Source: Sphingobium sp. JS3065
GTDB taxonomy: Bacteria; Pseudomonadota; Alphaproteobacteria; Sphingomonadales; Sphingomonadaceae
Length of the DNA stretch: 64,000 nt
Reading direction: 5' to 3'
NCBI RefSeq assembly: GCF_026427355.1
Contig: NZ_CP102664.1
Coordinates: 2,917,501 to 2,981,500, forward strand
Positions within the stretch are counted from its first letter, which is position 1. Each line of letters opens with the position of its first letter. The notes under the pieces are model-generated. The model worked only from the letters and a program-made list of their open reading frames with translations, had not been told where the DNA came from and searched no databases. Positions 37,259-45,872 of the stretch are shown in pieces. The translations under genes and the position numbers were made by a program.

Positions 37259-37923
37259 GGCCGCTCGTCATTCTGCGGCCCGAACCGGGCGCCGCCAAGA
37301 CGGCGGAGCGGGCGGCGGCATTGGGGTTGGAAGCGCGGGTCATTCCGCTGTTCGCGCCGCGGGCGCTGGAATGGGACGCCCCCGCCCCGGATCGCTTCGA
37401 CGCCCTGCTGCTGACCAGCGCCCATGCGGCCCGGCTGGCGGGGGAACGGCTGGCCGATTACCGGAGCCTGCCCGCTTATGCGGTCGGCCGGGCGACGGCG
37501 AAGGCGCTGGAGGCGGCGGGTTTCGCGCAGGTCGTCGCCGGGGATGGCGATGGCACCGCCATTGCGCGGCGGATCGCGGCGGACGGGCATGGCCATGTGC
37601 TGCATCTGGCCGGGCGGACGGTCGCGCCGATCGATGCGGGCGCGCTGCGGATCGACCGGATCGCCGTTTATGAGATGCTGCGGACCGGCGATGCCGGGCT
37701 GGCGGAACGGCTGGAACGGGACAATGTGCTGTTGGTCCATTCGCCGCGCGCCGGGGAGGTGCTGGCTCAGCTTGTGCAGCGGGAACAGCGCGCCGCCCTG
37801 CACCTGATCGCGATCAGCCCCGCGGCGCTGGCGGCCTGCGGCGTCGGCTGGGCCAGCGCCCAGACGCCCGACAAGCCCGATGATGAGAGGATGCTGGCCC
37901 TTGCCGTCCGATTATGCGAATGA
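37255..37923 (+). CDS. hemD: uroporphyrinogen-III synthase
   Basis: A 222-residue HemD, a poorly conserved family recognised here by position and by its features: ILRPEPGAAKTAERAAALGLE at the start, DALLLTSAHAARLAGERL, AYAVGRATAKALEAAGF and VYEMLRTGD. It cyclises hydroxymethylbilane to uroporphyrinogen III, directly after HemC, to which it is coupled via GTG at 37255. The next gene is Mic60, a recurring alphaproteobacterial layout. Confidence 0.9.
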   Translation: MRPLVILRPEPGAAKTAERAAALGLEARVIPLFAPRALEWDAPAPDRFDALLLTSAHAARLAGERLADYRSLPAYAVGRATAKALEAAGFAQVVAGDGDGTAIARRIAADGHGHVLHLAGRTVAPIDAGALRIDRIAVYEMLRTGDAGLAERLERDNVLLVHSPRAGEVLAQLVQREQRAALHLIAISPAALAACGVGWASAQTPDKPDDERMLALAVRLCE

Positions 37924-37951
37924 TTCGCCTCTTATGGAGGAAAGGCCCTTG

Positions 37952-38821
37952 ATGAGCGACACGGACGGCGCGGCGAACAGCGTGACGGTATCGCCCCCCG
38001 TGCGTCGGCGTGGTTCCTGGCTGACGGCGTTGCTGGTCCTGCTCGCCTTCGCGGTCGGGGTCGTGCTGACCGTTCTGGCACTGCCGCGAATCCAGCGATG
38101 GAATGCGCCGCAACGGCAATCGGCGCTGGCCGATCCGTTGCTGAACGGCGTCGCGCCAGGCGCGCCCATGCGTCCCTTGTCGGCGGATGCCGCGCAGATG
38201 CTGGATGCGCGGGTCGTGCAACTGGAGGAACGGCTCAACCGCATCACCGTGGAGGCGCAGGCGGCGTCCGGCAATGCGGCGCGGGCGGAGGGACTGCTGG
38301 TGGCCTTCGCGGCGCGGCGCGCGCTCGATAGCGGGACGCCGCTCGGCTATATAGAGGGGCAGTTGCGCCTTCGCTTCGGACAGGCGCAGCCGCGGGCCGT
38401 CGCGACCATCATCAACGCGGCGCGGGAGCCGGTGACGTTGGCCGATCTGCGCGCCGGGCTGACGGCGGTGGCTGACCGGGTGACGGTGCCGCCCGCCGAT
38501 GCAAGCTGGTGGCAGGCGCTGGAGCATGAGGCGCGGGAGATCATCACCATCCACAGGGCGTCCACCCCTTCCCCCCGGCCGCAGGCGGCGCTGGACCGGG
38601 CGATCCGCTATCTGGACGGGTCGCGGGTCGGCTCGGCGCTGGCGGAGGTGGAGCAGATGCCGGGGCGGGCGGCGGCGGACCGCTGGATGCAATTTGCGCG
38701 GCGCTATATGGAGGCGCGGCGGGCGCTGGACCTGATCGAGACGGCCGCGATCCTGGAACCGCGCCAGTTGCGCGCCGCCGATGGGGCAGCGGTGGCGCAG
38801 ACCTCTCCGCTGGCGCCCTGA
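37952..38821 (+). CDS. Mic60/mitofilin-domain inner-membrane protein
   Basis: A 289-residue protein with one transmembrane helix near the N terminus (residues about 23-45, LTALLVLLAFAVGVVLTVLA), a coiled coil (about 80-125) and a C-terminal mitofilin signature domain (GSALAEVEQMPGRAAADRWM followed by ARRYMEARRALDLIETAAI). The ATG at 37952 is chosen since ggaggaaagg precedes it. Alphaproteobacterial Mic60 shapes intracytoplasmic membranes and lies by hemC/hemD in many members. Here it starts 28 bases after the hemD stop. Confidence 0.87.
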   Translation: MSDTDGAANSVTVSPPVRRRGSWLTALLVLLAFAVGVVLTVLALPRIQRWNAPQRQSALADPLLNGVAPGAPMRPLSADAAQMLDARVVQLEERLNRITVEAQAASGNAARAEGLLVAFAARRALDSGTPLGYIEGQLRLRFGQAQPRAVATIINAAREPVTLADLRAGLTAVADRVTVPPADASWWQALEHEAREIITIHRASTPSPRPQAALDRAIRYLDGSRVGSALAEVEQMPGRAAADRWMQFARRYMEARRALDLIETAAILEPRQLRAADGAAVAQTSPLAP

Positions 38822-38864
38822 ACCCGCTGTCACAAACGATGAACCGTTGATTCCGATGGATGAA

Positions 38865-38920
38865 AGTCCATGGACTCGGCGGTCCATGTCATGAGAATGT
38901 CATTTTCCCCCTTGGGAAAA
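38865..38920. other. leader with 12-bp palindrome and a 7-bp hairpin before the alpha/beta hydrolase gene
   Basis: A perfect palindrome agtccatggact is at 38865-38876. Further on, ttttccc (38903-38909) and gggaaaa (38914-38920) pair over a four-base loop, 14 bases before the GTG start. The first could be a protein-binding site; the second could be an RNA stem that exposes or hides the aaggaaag ribosome site next to it. Confidence 0.4.
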
Positions 38921-38934
38921 GGAAAGACATTGTC

Positions 38935-39684
38935 GTGCCCCCTTATGCCAACGTCATCGCCAGCTTCTGGAAGGGCCGTCTAGCCAACGGCCCGCGCGCG
39001 GCCGAACGGCCGTCGCTCCAGCATCTGCTGGGCAATGCGTCGGTGCCTTTCGATCTGGCGCGGGCGCGGGCGCAATCCGCCGATCTGGCGCGGGCGATCC
39101 AGGGCGATGGACGGCAGGTGCTGCTGATCCCCGGTTTCATGGCGGGCGAACAGCGGATGGAGCCGTTGCGCGCCGTGCTGAACGCGGCGGGCTATGATGC
39201 GCATGGCTGGGGCATGGGGCGCAATTTCGGGCCGAGGCCCGACAGTCTGGAGCGGATCGACCGGCGGGTGGACGCCATCCGCCGCGAGACGGGCGCCAGG
39301 GTGACGCTGGTGGGCTGGAGCCTGGGTGGGCTGTTTGCGCGGGAATATGCGAAATATGCGACGGAGAAGGTCGGCGGCGTGGTGACGATGGGCACGCCCT
39401 TTTCCGGCGATCCCCGCGCCAACCATGCCTGGCGTCTGTATCAACTGGTGTCGGGCTTTCCCGTGGACCGGCCGCCCTTTGCCTGCAATCGCGAGGAAAA
39501 GCCGCCAGTGCCGACCGTGGCGCTATGGTCGCGGCGCGATGGCGTGATCCTGCCGCGATGCGCCAAGGGCCGCGCCGGGGAGCGGGATCGGGCGATCGAG
39601 GTCGACTGCACGCATATGGGCTTTGCCGTATCGCCGGAGGGGATTTTGGCGGTGGGCAAGGCGTTGGAGGTTGCGCGGGGTTGA
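38935..39684 (+). CDS. alpha/beta hydrolase
   Basis: A 249-residue hydrolase. The nucleophile elbow is VGWSLGGLFAREYA with Ser in GxSxG; RQVLLIPGFMAGEQRM holds the oxyanion region, and CTHMGFAVSPEGI has a likely catalytic His. LWSRRDGVILPRC may give the Asp. The GTG start at 38935 has aaggaaag before it and is preferred over the ATG at 38860, which lies before the palindrome. Substrate unknown; acyltransferase or lipase-like activity fits. No operon partner. Confidence 0.78.
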   Translation: MPPYANVIASFWKGRLANGPRAAERPSLQHLLGNASVPFDLARARAQSADLARAIQGDGRQVLLIPGFMAGEQRMEPLRAVLNAAGYDAHGWGMGRNFGPRPDSLERIDRRVDAIRRETGARVTLVGWSLGGLFAREYAKYATEKVGGVVTMGTPFSGDPRANHAWRLYQLVSGFPVDRPPFACNREEKPPVPTVALWSRRDGVILPRCAKGRAGERDRAIEVDCTHMGFAVSPEGILAVGKALEVARG

Positions 39685-39738
39685 GGCCTGCCGGGCTTTG
39701 CCTTGGGTCGATTTAGGTGGAAGGCGGATATTGAAAGC

Positions 39739-39766
39739 CGTCATCCCAGCGGACGCTGGGATGACG
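39739..39766. repeat. REP-like palindrome, 12-bp perfect stem
   Basis: Arms cgtcatcccagc (39739-39750) and gctgggatgacg (39755-39766) with a four-base loop, between the convergent hydrolase and gltX genes. The motif tcatcccagc..gctgggatga is a widespread intergenic repeat in proteobacteria. It could stop transcription from both sides. Confidence 0.8.
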
Positions 39767-39785
39767 ATATTATCAACGTCCGCTT

Positions 39786-41117
39786 CTATAAGAATTTCAG
39801 CCGGGCCAGCGCTTCATCCCTGCCGATCAACGGCAGCATCTGCCCCATGTCGGGACCATGATCCATGCCCGTCAGCGCGCGGCGCAGGGGCAGGAACAGC
39901 GCCTTGCCCTTGCGGCCTGTCTCCGCCTTCAGCGCTTCGGTAAGGGTGCGCCAGATGGCGGCGTCGAAGGGCGCGGCCGACAGGGTCGCATGCGCGAGGG
40001 CCAGGAAATCGCGGTCCTCCTCCGCCGGGGCGGGCGCGTCGATCGGGCCGGTGACGATCCGCCACCAGTCGGCCGCGCCCGCGACGGTCTCCAGATTGGG
40101 GCGGATCGCTTCCCAGGCGGTTTCGTCCATGGCTTCGGGCAGGCGGGCCGCGACGGCGGCATAGGGCAACAGGTGGACGATCTTCTGGTTGAGGGTCGCC
40201 AGTTCCGCCTCGTCGAAGCGCGCCGGGGCGCGGCCGAAATGGGTGAAGTCGAAGCTGTCGATCAGCGGCTGCATGTCCGCGAAGGGTTCGACCGGCATCG
40301 AACTGCCAAGGCGCGCGAGCAGTGAGGCGATGGCGGCGGGTTCCAGGCCGATTTCACGGAAATGGGCGACGCCCAGCGAACCCAGACGCTTGGAGAGCTT
40401 GCCTTCGCTGCCCGTCAGCAGGGCTTCATGCGCGAAGGCGGGCAGGCTGGCGCCCAGCGCCGTGAACATCTGGATCTGGGTGGCGGTGTTGGACACATGA
40501 TCCTCTCCCCGCAGGACATGGGTGACACCCATGGCGATGTCGTCGATCACCGAAGGCAGCATGTAGAGCCAGCTTCCATCGGCGCGGCGGATGACCGGGT
40601 CGGAAAGCAGCTTTGGATCGAAGCGCTGTTCGCCGCGGATCAGGTCGGTCCAGGCGATGGGCTGGCCATGGTCCAGCCGGAAACGCCAATGGGGCCGGCG
40701 GCCCTCGGCTTCGTAAGCCGCGATCTGGTCCGGGGTCAGGGACAGGGCGGCGCGGTCGTAGACCGGGGGCAGGCCCCGGCCCAGCAGCACCTTGCGGCGC
40801 AGGTCCAGTTCCTGCGCCGTTTCATAGGCGGGATAGACATGGCCCGACGCCTTGAGCGCTTCGAACCGCGCCTCGTAAAGAGCGAAGCGGTCGGACTGTT
40901 TCTCCTCACCGTCCCAATGCAGGCCGAGCCAGCGAAGATCGGCCTTGATCGCCTCTGCATATTCGGGGCGGGATCGTTCGAGGTCGGTGTCGTCCAGACG
41001 CAGCAGGAACTGGCCGCCGCTCTTGCGCGCCCACAGCCAGTTGTGAAGCGCGGCGCGGATATTGCCGACATGCAGGTTGCCGGTCGGCGATGGGGCGAAG
41101 CGGGTGATGACGGTCAT
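39786..41117 (-). CDS. gltX: glutamyl-tRNA synthetase
   Basis: A 443-residue class I synthetase charging tRNA-Glu (and possibly tRNA-Gln in organisms lacking GlnRS). The HIGH-like motif is PSPTGNLHVGNIRAAL; the KMSKS-like loop is GKLSKRLGSLG. Anticodon-binding helices follow. Alphaproteobacteria often carry two GltX copies of divergent specificity; one copy is seen here, so which one it is cannot be told. It is nine bases downstream of nadE, same strand. Confidence 0.94.
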   Translation of the reverse strand: MTVITRFAPSPTGNLHVGNIRAALHNWLWARKSGGQFLLRLDDTDLERSRPEYAEAIKADLRWLGLHWDGEEKQSDRFALYEARFEALKASGHVYPAYETAQELDLRRKVLLGRGLPPVYDRAALSLTPDQIAAYEAEGRRPHWRFRLDHGQPIAWTDLIRGEQRFDPKLLSDPVIRRADGSWLYMLPSVIDDIAMGVTHVLRGEDHVSNTATQIQMFTALGASLPAFAHEALLTGSEGKLSKRLGSLGVAHFREIGLEPAAIASLLARLGSSMPVEPFADMQPLIDSFDFTHFGRAPARFDEAELATLNQKIVHLLPYAAVAARLPEAMDETAWEAIRPNLETVAGAADWWRIVTGPIDAPAPAEEDRDFLALAHATLSAAPFDAAIWRTLTEALKAETGRKGKALFLPLRRALTGMDHGPDMGQMLPLIGRDEALARLKFL

Positions 41118-41126
41118 AGGTTGCCG

Positions 41127-42788
41127 TTACAAAGTTCGGAAAGCGTTGGTGATCGGATAGCGGCGGTCGCGGCCGAAATTGCGCATGCCCAGCTTGACGC
41201 CGGGGGGCGACTGGCGGCGCTTATATTCGGCGACGTAGAGCAGGCGCTCGATGCGGGCGACGATGTCCTTATCGAAGCCGCGGGCGACCAGTTGCTCGAC
41301 CGACAGTTCCTCCTCCACCAGGCCGTAGAGGATCGGGTCCAGCACCTCATAGGGGGGCAGGCTGTCCTCATCCTTCTGATTGTCGCGCAGTTCGGCGCTG
41401 GGCGGCTTGGTGATGACGCGCTCGGGCATGACCGGGCCTTTGGGGCCGAAGGCTTCGCCCAGGGACGGCATATTTGCGTTCCGCCAGCGGCACAGGTCGA
41501 ACACGGTGGTCTTGTAGGCGTCCTTCAACACCGAATAGCCGCCCGCCATGTCGCCATAGATGGTGGCGTAGCCGACCGACATCTCGCTCTTGTTGCCGGT
41601 GGTGAGCAGCATATGGCCATATTTGTTGGACAGACCCATCAACGTCACACCCCGGATGCGGGACTGTATATTCTCCTCGGTCAGGTCGCGCTGGCGGCCG
41701 GTGAAAACCTCGGCCAGCATGGAATCGAAGGCTTCGACCGCCGGTTCGATCGGAATGGTGTCGTAACGGACGCCAAGCAGCCGGGCGCATTCGACGGCGT
41801 CGTCCAGGCTTTCCCGGCTGGTGAAGCGGGACGGCATCATCACGCACCAGACCCGGTCGGCGCCCAGCGCATCGACGGCGACGGCGGCGGAGAGGGCGGA
41901 ATCGATGCCGCCCGACAGGCCAAGGACGACGCCGGGGAAGCGGTTCTTGTTCACATAGTCGCGCAGGCCCAGGACCATGGCGTTATAGATGTCGGCCGGG
42001 CGCTCATCCAGCAGGTGGCGCTCGCCGGGCAGGCAGACCCACTGGCCTTCCCATTTTTCCCAGGTCGTGATGACCAGCGCCTCTTCCCAATCGGGAAGCT
42101 GCCGGGCGATGCTGATGTCGCCGTTCATCACGAAGGAAGCGCCGTCGAACACCAGTTCGTCCTGCCCGCCGACGCGGTTCAGATAGATGAGCGGCAGGCC
42201 GGTTTCGCGGACGCGGGTGCCCGCGACGGCGTTGATGCGTCGGTCGTCCTTGTCCACCTCGAACGGGGAGCCATTGGGGCTGATCAGGATTTCGGCGCCC
42301 TCCGCCCGCAGATGCGCGGTGACGAAGGGGAACCAGATATCCTCGCAGATCGGCACGCCGATCTTCACGCCGCGGAAGTCGATGGGCGCGGGCAGCGGGC
42401 CGGGCGCGAAGAGCCGCTTTTCATCGAATGTGCCGTAATTGGGCAGTTCGCGCTTCTGGCGGATGGCGGTGACCGCGCCGCCCTCCAGCAGGGCGACGAC
42501 GTTGAACAGGACGCCGTGCGACGCGACCACGGTGCCGACCAGCATGGCCGGTCCGCCGTCCGCCGTCGCCTGGGCCAGACGATCCAGTTCGTGATTGGCG
42601 CGGTCGACCAGAGCGGGCTTCAGCACCAGATCCTCAGGCGGATAGCCGATCAGTTGCAGTTCGGGATAGACGATGAGGTCCGCATCCATCGCCCGCGCGC
42701 GCCATTCCAGCATCGCGTCGGCGTTGGCCTGCAGGTCGCCCACCGACTGCGTCATCTGGGCGAGGGCTATCACAAGTTTGTCGGTCAT
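41127..42788 (-). CDS. nadE: glutamine-dependent NAD+ synthetase
   Basis: A 553-residue two-domain enzyme amidating deamido-NAD to NAD. The N-terminal nitrilase-type glutaminase has its Glu-Lys-Cys triad: LIVYPELQLIG, RQKRELPNYGTFDEK and GVPICEDIWF. The C-terminal synthetase has the P-loop VVLGLSGGIDSALSA and LTTGNKSEMSVGYAT. Length matches the bacterial glutamine-using type. The start at 42788 shares a 118-base divergent region with prs, and both genes feed nucleotide synthesis. Confidence 0.96.
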   Translation of the reverse strand: MTDKLVIALAQMTQSVGDLQANADAMLEWRARAMDADLIVYPELQLIGYPPEDLVLKPALVDRANHELDRLAQATADGGPAMLVGTVVASHGVLFNVVALLEGGAVTAIRQKRELPNYGTFDEKRLFAPGPLPAPIDFRGVKIGVPICEDIWFPFVTAHLRAEGAEILISPNGSPFEVDKDDRRINAVAGTRVRETGLPLIYLNRVGGQDELVFDGASFVMNGDISIARQLPDWEEALVITTWEKWEGQWVCLPGERHLLDERPADIYNAMVLGLRDYVNKNRFPGVVLGLSGGIDSALSAAVAVDALGADRVWCVMMPSRFTSRESLDDAVECARLLGVRYDTIPIEPAVEAFDSMLAEVFTGRQRDLTEENIQSRIRGVTLMGLSNKYGHMLLTTGNKSEMSVGYATIYGDMAGGYSVLKDAYKTTVFDLCRWRNANMPSLGEAFGPKGPVMPERVITKPPSAELRDNQKDEDSLPPYEVLDPILYGLVEEELSVEQLVARGFDKDIVARIERLLYVAEYKRRQSPPGVKLGMRNFGRDRRYPITNAFRTL

Positions 42789-42816
42789 ATCGAGCGCCCC
42801 TAATGCATTTTGCCGT

Positions 42817-42836
42817 AAGGCGCAAAAGCGCCTTTT
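42817..42836. other. short hairpin in the nadE/prs intergenic region
   Basis: Arms aaggcgc (42817-42823) and gcgcctt (42828-42834) around aaaa, followed by two T. It resembles a small terminator but stands between two divergent starts, so it may sit in a 5' leader. Role not known. Confidence 0.35.
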
Positions 42837-42906
42837 CAGCGAGAGGTTGCACCGCTAAAGGGGCCGCGTTCCGACAGCGTCATCAATATGTCACGGGGGT
42901 TTGGCC

Positions 42907-43842
42907 ATGAAGCTCATGACCGGCAATTCCAATAAGCCGCTCGCGGCCGCCATAGCCGACTATATCGAAATCCCCCTGACCGACGCGAGCGTCCGCCGCT
43001 TCGCCGACGAAGAGGTTTTCGTGGAAATTCATGAGAATGTCCGCGGCGAAGACGTGTTCGTGCTGCAATCCACCAGCTATCCCACCAACGACAATCTGAT
43101 GGAATTGCTGATCATGATCGACGCGCTGAAACGCGCCTCGGCCAAGCGAATCACGGCGGTCGTCCCCTATTTCGGCTATGCCCGGCAGGACCGGAAGCCC
43201 GGCCCGCGCACGCCGATCTCGGCCAAGCTGGTCGCCAACCTCATCACCACGGCGGGCGCCAACCGCGTGCTGTCGGTCGATCTGCATGCGGGTCAGATCC
43301 AGGGCTTCTTCGATATTCCCACCGACAATCTGTTCGGTGCGCCGGTCATGTCGGCGGACATCCAGGCACGCTTCGGCGACAAGAATATCATGGTCGTGTC
43401 CCCCGACGTCGGCGGCGTGGTGCGCGCGCGGGCGCTGGCCAAGCGGCTGGACAACGCCCCGCTGGCCATCGTCGACAAGCGGCGGGAGCGCGCCGGCGAA
43501 TCGGAAGTCATGAACATCATCGGCGACGTGAAGGGTCGTTTCTGCGTGCTGATCGACGATATCGTCGATTCGGCGGGCACGCTCTGCAACGCCGCCGCCG
43601 CGCTGAAGGCGGCGGGCGCCGAGGATGTGGTCGCCTATGTCAGCCATGGCGTGCTGTCGGGCGGAGCGGTGGCCCGCGTCGAGGCGTCGGAACTCAAGGA
43701 ACTGGTCATCACCGACTCGATCCAGGGCACCGATGCGGTGAACAATGCGAAGAGCGTCCGCCATCTGCCGATCGCGCCGCTGCTGGGCGAGGCGATCAAG
43801 CGCATCGCGGACGAAAGCTCGGTTTCCAGCCTGTTCGATTGA
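42907..43842 (+). CDS. prs: ribose-phosphate pyrophosphokinase (PRPP synthetase)
   Basis: A 311-residue enzyme making PRPP from ribose-5-phosphate and ATP for purine, pyrimidine, NAD, His and Trp synthesis. It shows [15 protein letters not shown], [17 protein letters not shown] [12 protein letters not shown], the PRPP loop [17 protein letters not shown] and VKRRxxx-like [10 protein letters not shown]. The ATG at 42907 with cggggg before it is chosen over TTG two codons upstream. A palindrome follows the stop. Confidence 0.96.
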   Translation: MKLMTGNSNKPLAAAIADYIEIPLTDASVRRFADEEVFVEIHENVRGEDVFVLQSTSYPTNDNLMELLIMIDALKRASAKRITAVVPYFGYARQDRKPGPRTPISAKLVANLITTAGANRVLSVDLHAGQIQGFFDIPTDNLFGAPVMSADIQARFGDKNIMVVSPDVGGVVRARALAKRLDNAPLAIVDKRRERAGESEVMNIIGDVKGRFCVLIDDIVDSAGTLCNAAAALKAAGAEDVVAYVSHGVLSGGAVARVEASELKELVITDSIQGTDAVNNAKSVRHLPIAPLLGEAIKRIADESSVSSLFD

Positions 43843-43853
43843 GGCTTTGCGTC

Positions 43854-43873
43854 ACCCCGGCGGGAGCCGGGGT
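43854..43873. repeat. REP-like palindrome after prs, 8-bp perfect stem
   Basis: Arms accccggc (43854-43861) and gccggggt (43866-43873) around ggga. It has the same architecture as the 39739-39766 repeat (tca-C-rich-gc/gc-G-rich-tga style) with different arms and loop. It lies between convergent prs and the small membrane protein gene. Confidence 0.65.
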
Positions 43874-43906
43874 CTCTTGCGGAAGCAAAGTCGCGCCGCG
43901 CGACTG

Positions 43907-44143
43907 TCAGCCCGTCGGCAGCAGAACCAGCGGCACGCTCAGGAACAAGATCAACGTCACGATGATGCGCTGACCGCGTGAAATGCCGAGCGGCTTTTCG
44001 CGCCAGATCATCGGGCAGCTCAGCAGCGCGAGCAGGAACAGCATGCCCGACAGCATGGCCGATCCACCGGTGGGCATGTCCTGCCGCAGCGCCAGGGCGC
44101 CGAACAGGGCGATGAAACTCACGATCCAGCCTAACAGCGCCAC
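43907..44143 (-). CDS. small two-helix (or three-helix) membrane protein, unknown
   Basis: A 78-residue hydrophobic protein with about three helices: ALLGWIVSFIALFGALAL, AMLSGMLFLLALLSCPMIW and IIVTLILFLSVPLVLLP. The start is GTG at 44143 with a gggag box before it. It has no recognised family, but codon use and a good ribosome site support it being real. It is convergent with prs and apparently alone; the VOC gene on the same strand starts 470 bases further up and may share its transcript. Confidence 0.6.
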   Translation of the reverse strand: MALLGWIVSFIALFGALALRQDMPTGGSAMLSGMLFLLALLSCPMIWREKPLGISRGQRIIVTLILFLSVPLVLLPTG

Positions 44144-44194
44144 GCACGACTCCCTTTATTGTCAGGGAGGATAGACGGCGGAAGTTGCTGAACC

Positions 44195-44617
44195 TTAAAC
44201 CTTCCAGGGGTCGTAGCTTCCAAAGCTCCAGACATTGCCTTCGGGATCGAGCGCTTCATAGCCGCGACCCGGATAGCCGATATTGTCATGCGGTTCGTGG
44301 ACGACGATCGCCCCTTCGTTCCGGGCGTGGAGGCAGTGGGCGTCCACATCGGGCACGACGACATAGATGCAGGTGGTGACGCCGCCCACTTCCCTGGCCG
44401 TGGTCCAGTTGTAGAGCGATTCGGCCTCTCCGTCGCGGGCGCTGCCCAGCATCACCATGCCGTCCCCCAGCACCAGTTCGGCATGGTGGACGATGTGGGG
44501 ATCGCCCTCATCCTCATAACTGGCGCGCACTTCGAAACCGAAGGCGCGGCATAGGAACTGTATCGCGGCGGGCGCGTCGGCATAGCGCAGGCCAGGGATG
44601 ACGGGTGAACCGGGCAT
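44195..44617 (-). CDS. VOC superfamily protein (glyoxalase/bleomycin resistance-like)
   Basis: A 140-residue protein of the VOC fold (VIPGLRYADAPAAIQFLCRAF; AELVLGDGMVMLGS; VVVPDVDAHCLHARNEG; GYPGRGYEALDPEGNVWSF). Two beta-alpha-beta-beta-beta units are seen, with His in HHAEL and Glu in YEALDPEGN as possible metal ligands. A perfect gaaggag box lies just before the ATG. Substrate is not evident; PhnB/3-demethylubiquinone-9-methyltransferase-like proteins are close in shape. Confidence 0.85.
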   Translation of the reverse strand: MPGSPVIPGLRYADAPAAIQFLCRAFGFEVRASYEDEGDPHIVHHAELVLGDGMVMLGSARDGEAESLYNWTTAREVGGVTTCIYVVVPDVDAHCLHARNEGAIVVHEPHDNIGYPGRGYEALDPEGNVWSFGSYDPWKV

Positions 44618-44696
44618 CGAAATCCCTCCTTCACGATCAAGGAATCGGGGATGCTCAGCCTAGCCTTTCACCCCCATTGGCGCTAGGCGGAAGGGC

Positions 44697-45482
44697 ATGA
44701 CGACCCGCGATGACCTGGCCCTTGCCAACCGCCTTGCCGACGCTGCTGGAGCGGCGATCCGACCCTTTTTCCGTGCGCGCTACGACATGGAGTTCAAATC
44801 CGACCAGTCGCCCGTGACCGAAGCCGACAAGGCGGCGGAAGCGGCGATCCGGGCGATATTGGAGAAGGAGCGGCCCCAGGACGGCATCATCGGCGAGGAA
44901 TATGGCGCGACGCGGGAGGATGCGGAGCGGGTGTGGATATTGGACCCCATCGACGGGACGCGCAGCTTCATCGCCGGGCGGCCGATTTTCGGGACTCTGG
45001 TCGCGCTGACGCAGGCGGGCTGGCCGACCATCGGCATTATCGACCAGCCGATCGCGGGGGAGCGCTGGGCCGGGATGATGGGGCAGCCGACCACTTTCAA
45101 CGGCAAGCCGGTGAGGGCGCGGGCCTGCCGCGATCTGGATCAGGCGATATTGGCCTCCACCGCGCCGCAGCTTTTTCCCGGCTGCACGGGGGAGCATTTT
45201 GCGCGCCTGGCGGCGCAGTGCCGGGATACGGTCTGGGGCGGCGACTGCTATAATTATGGGCTGGCCGCGTCGGGCCATGTCGACATCGTGGTCGAGGCGG
45301 GGTTGAAGCTGCACGATCTGGCGGCGCTGGTGCCGGTGGTGGAGGGCGCGGGCGGGCGCATGTGCGACTGGTCGGGCGACCCGTTGACCCACGACAGCGA
45401 CGGTCGGGTGATCGCCCTGGGCGATCCGGCCCGGCTGGACGACGTGCTGGAGGCGCTGGCCGAGGGACATGAGGGGCATTAG
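44697..45482 (+). CDS. hisN: histidinol-phosphatase (inositol monophosphatase family)
   Basis: A 261-residue Mg-dependent phosphatase. Metal ligands are seen in PVTEADKAAE, GIIGEEYGATR, and WILDPIDGTRSFIAGRPIFG; the C-terminal LKLHDLAALVPVVEGAGG is the second motif. In alphaproteobacteria, HisN of this family takes the last-but-one step of histidine synthesis; the RSFIAGRP sequence is close to that type rather than to inositol phosphatases. Strand-mate rpmI starts 174 bases after. Confidence 0.88.
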   Translation: MTTRDDLALANRLADAAGAAIRPFFRARYDMEFKSDQSPVTEADKAAEAAIRAILEKERPQDGIIGEEYGATREDAERVWILDPIDGTRSFIAGRPIFGTLVALTQAGWPTIGIIDQPIAGERWAGMMGQPTTFNGKPVRARACRDLDQAILASTAPQLFPGCTGEHFARLAAQCRDTVWGGDCYNYGLAASGHVDIVVEAGLKLHDLAALVPVVEGAGGRMCDWSGDPLTHDSDGRVIALGDPARLDDVLEALAEGHEGH

Positions 45483-45539
45483 GGCATTGACGCTTTCCCG
45501 CTGAACTTTCCGCCGCACGCTGATTTGCCGCCGAATCGC

Positions 45540-45568
45540 TTGCCTTTCGGAGCAGGGCCGCCTATGGG
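45540..45568 (+). promoter_or_regulatory. candidate promoter of rpmI-rplT
   Basis: A ttgcct box (45540-45545) and a tatggg box (45563-45568), exactly 17 bases apart, about 90 bases before rpmI. The leader would be long enough to carry an L20-binding structure, a known mode of autoregulation in other bacteria, but I could not fold one convincingly. Confidence 0.45.
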
Positions 45569-45656
45569 CCGCCCTTCGCGATATTTGGAAGGACCGCCCG
45601 GCTAACCAGGGCTGCCGTGGCTGTCCGTAATCGTCGCGCTGAAAAAGGAGACGAAA

Positions 45657-45860
45657 ATGCCCAAGCTCAAGACCAAGAGCGGTGTGAAGAAGCGCTTCAA
45701 GTTCACCGCTTCCGGCAAGGTCAAGCACGGCGTCGCTGGCAAGCGTCACCGCCTGATCAGCCACAATGCGAAATATATCCGCCAGAATCGCGGCACCTCG
45801 GTCCTGTCCGACGCCGACGTGGCACATGTGCGCCTCTGGGCGCCCTACGGCCTGAAGTAA
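45657..45860 (+). CDS. rpmI: ribosomal protein L35
   Basis: A 67-residue basic protein, [20 protein letters not shown] and [17 protein letters not shown] as in bacterial L35. It is 12 bases before rplT, the conserved order. In many bacteria infC precedes them but is absent here; this is common in alphaproteobacteria. A ggagac box lies before the ATG. Confidence 0.97.
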   Translation: MPKLKTKSGVKKRFKFTASGKVKHGVAGKRHRLISHNAKYIRQNRGTSVLSDADVAHVRLWAPYGLK

Positions 45861-45872
45861 GGAGCAGGGCAC

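Noticed and set aside
40362..42803. An 813-codon plus-strand frame over gltX and nadE
   Set aside because: Both synthetase genes on the minus strand carry all catalytic motifs; the antisense frame has no domains.
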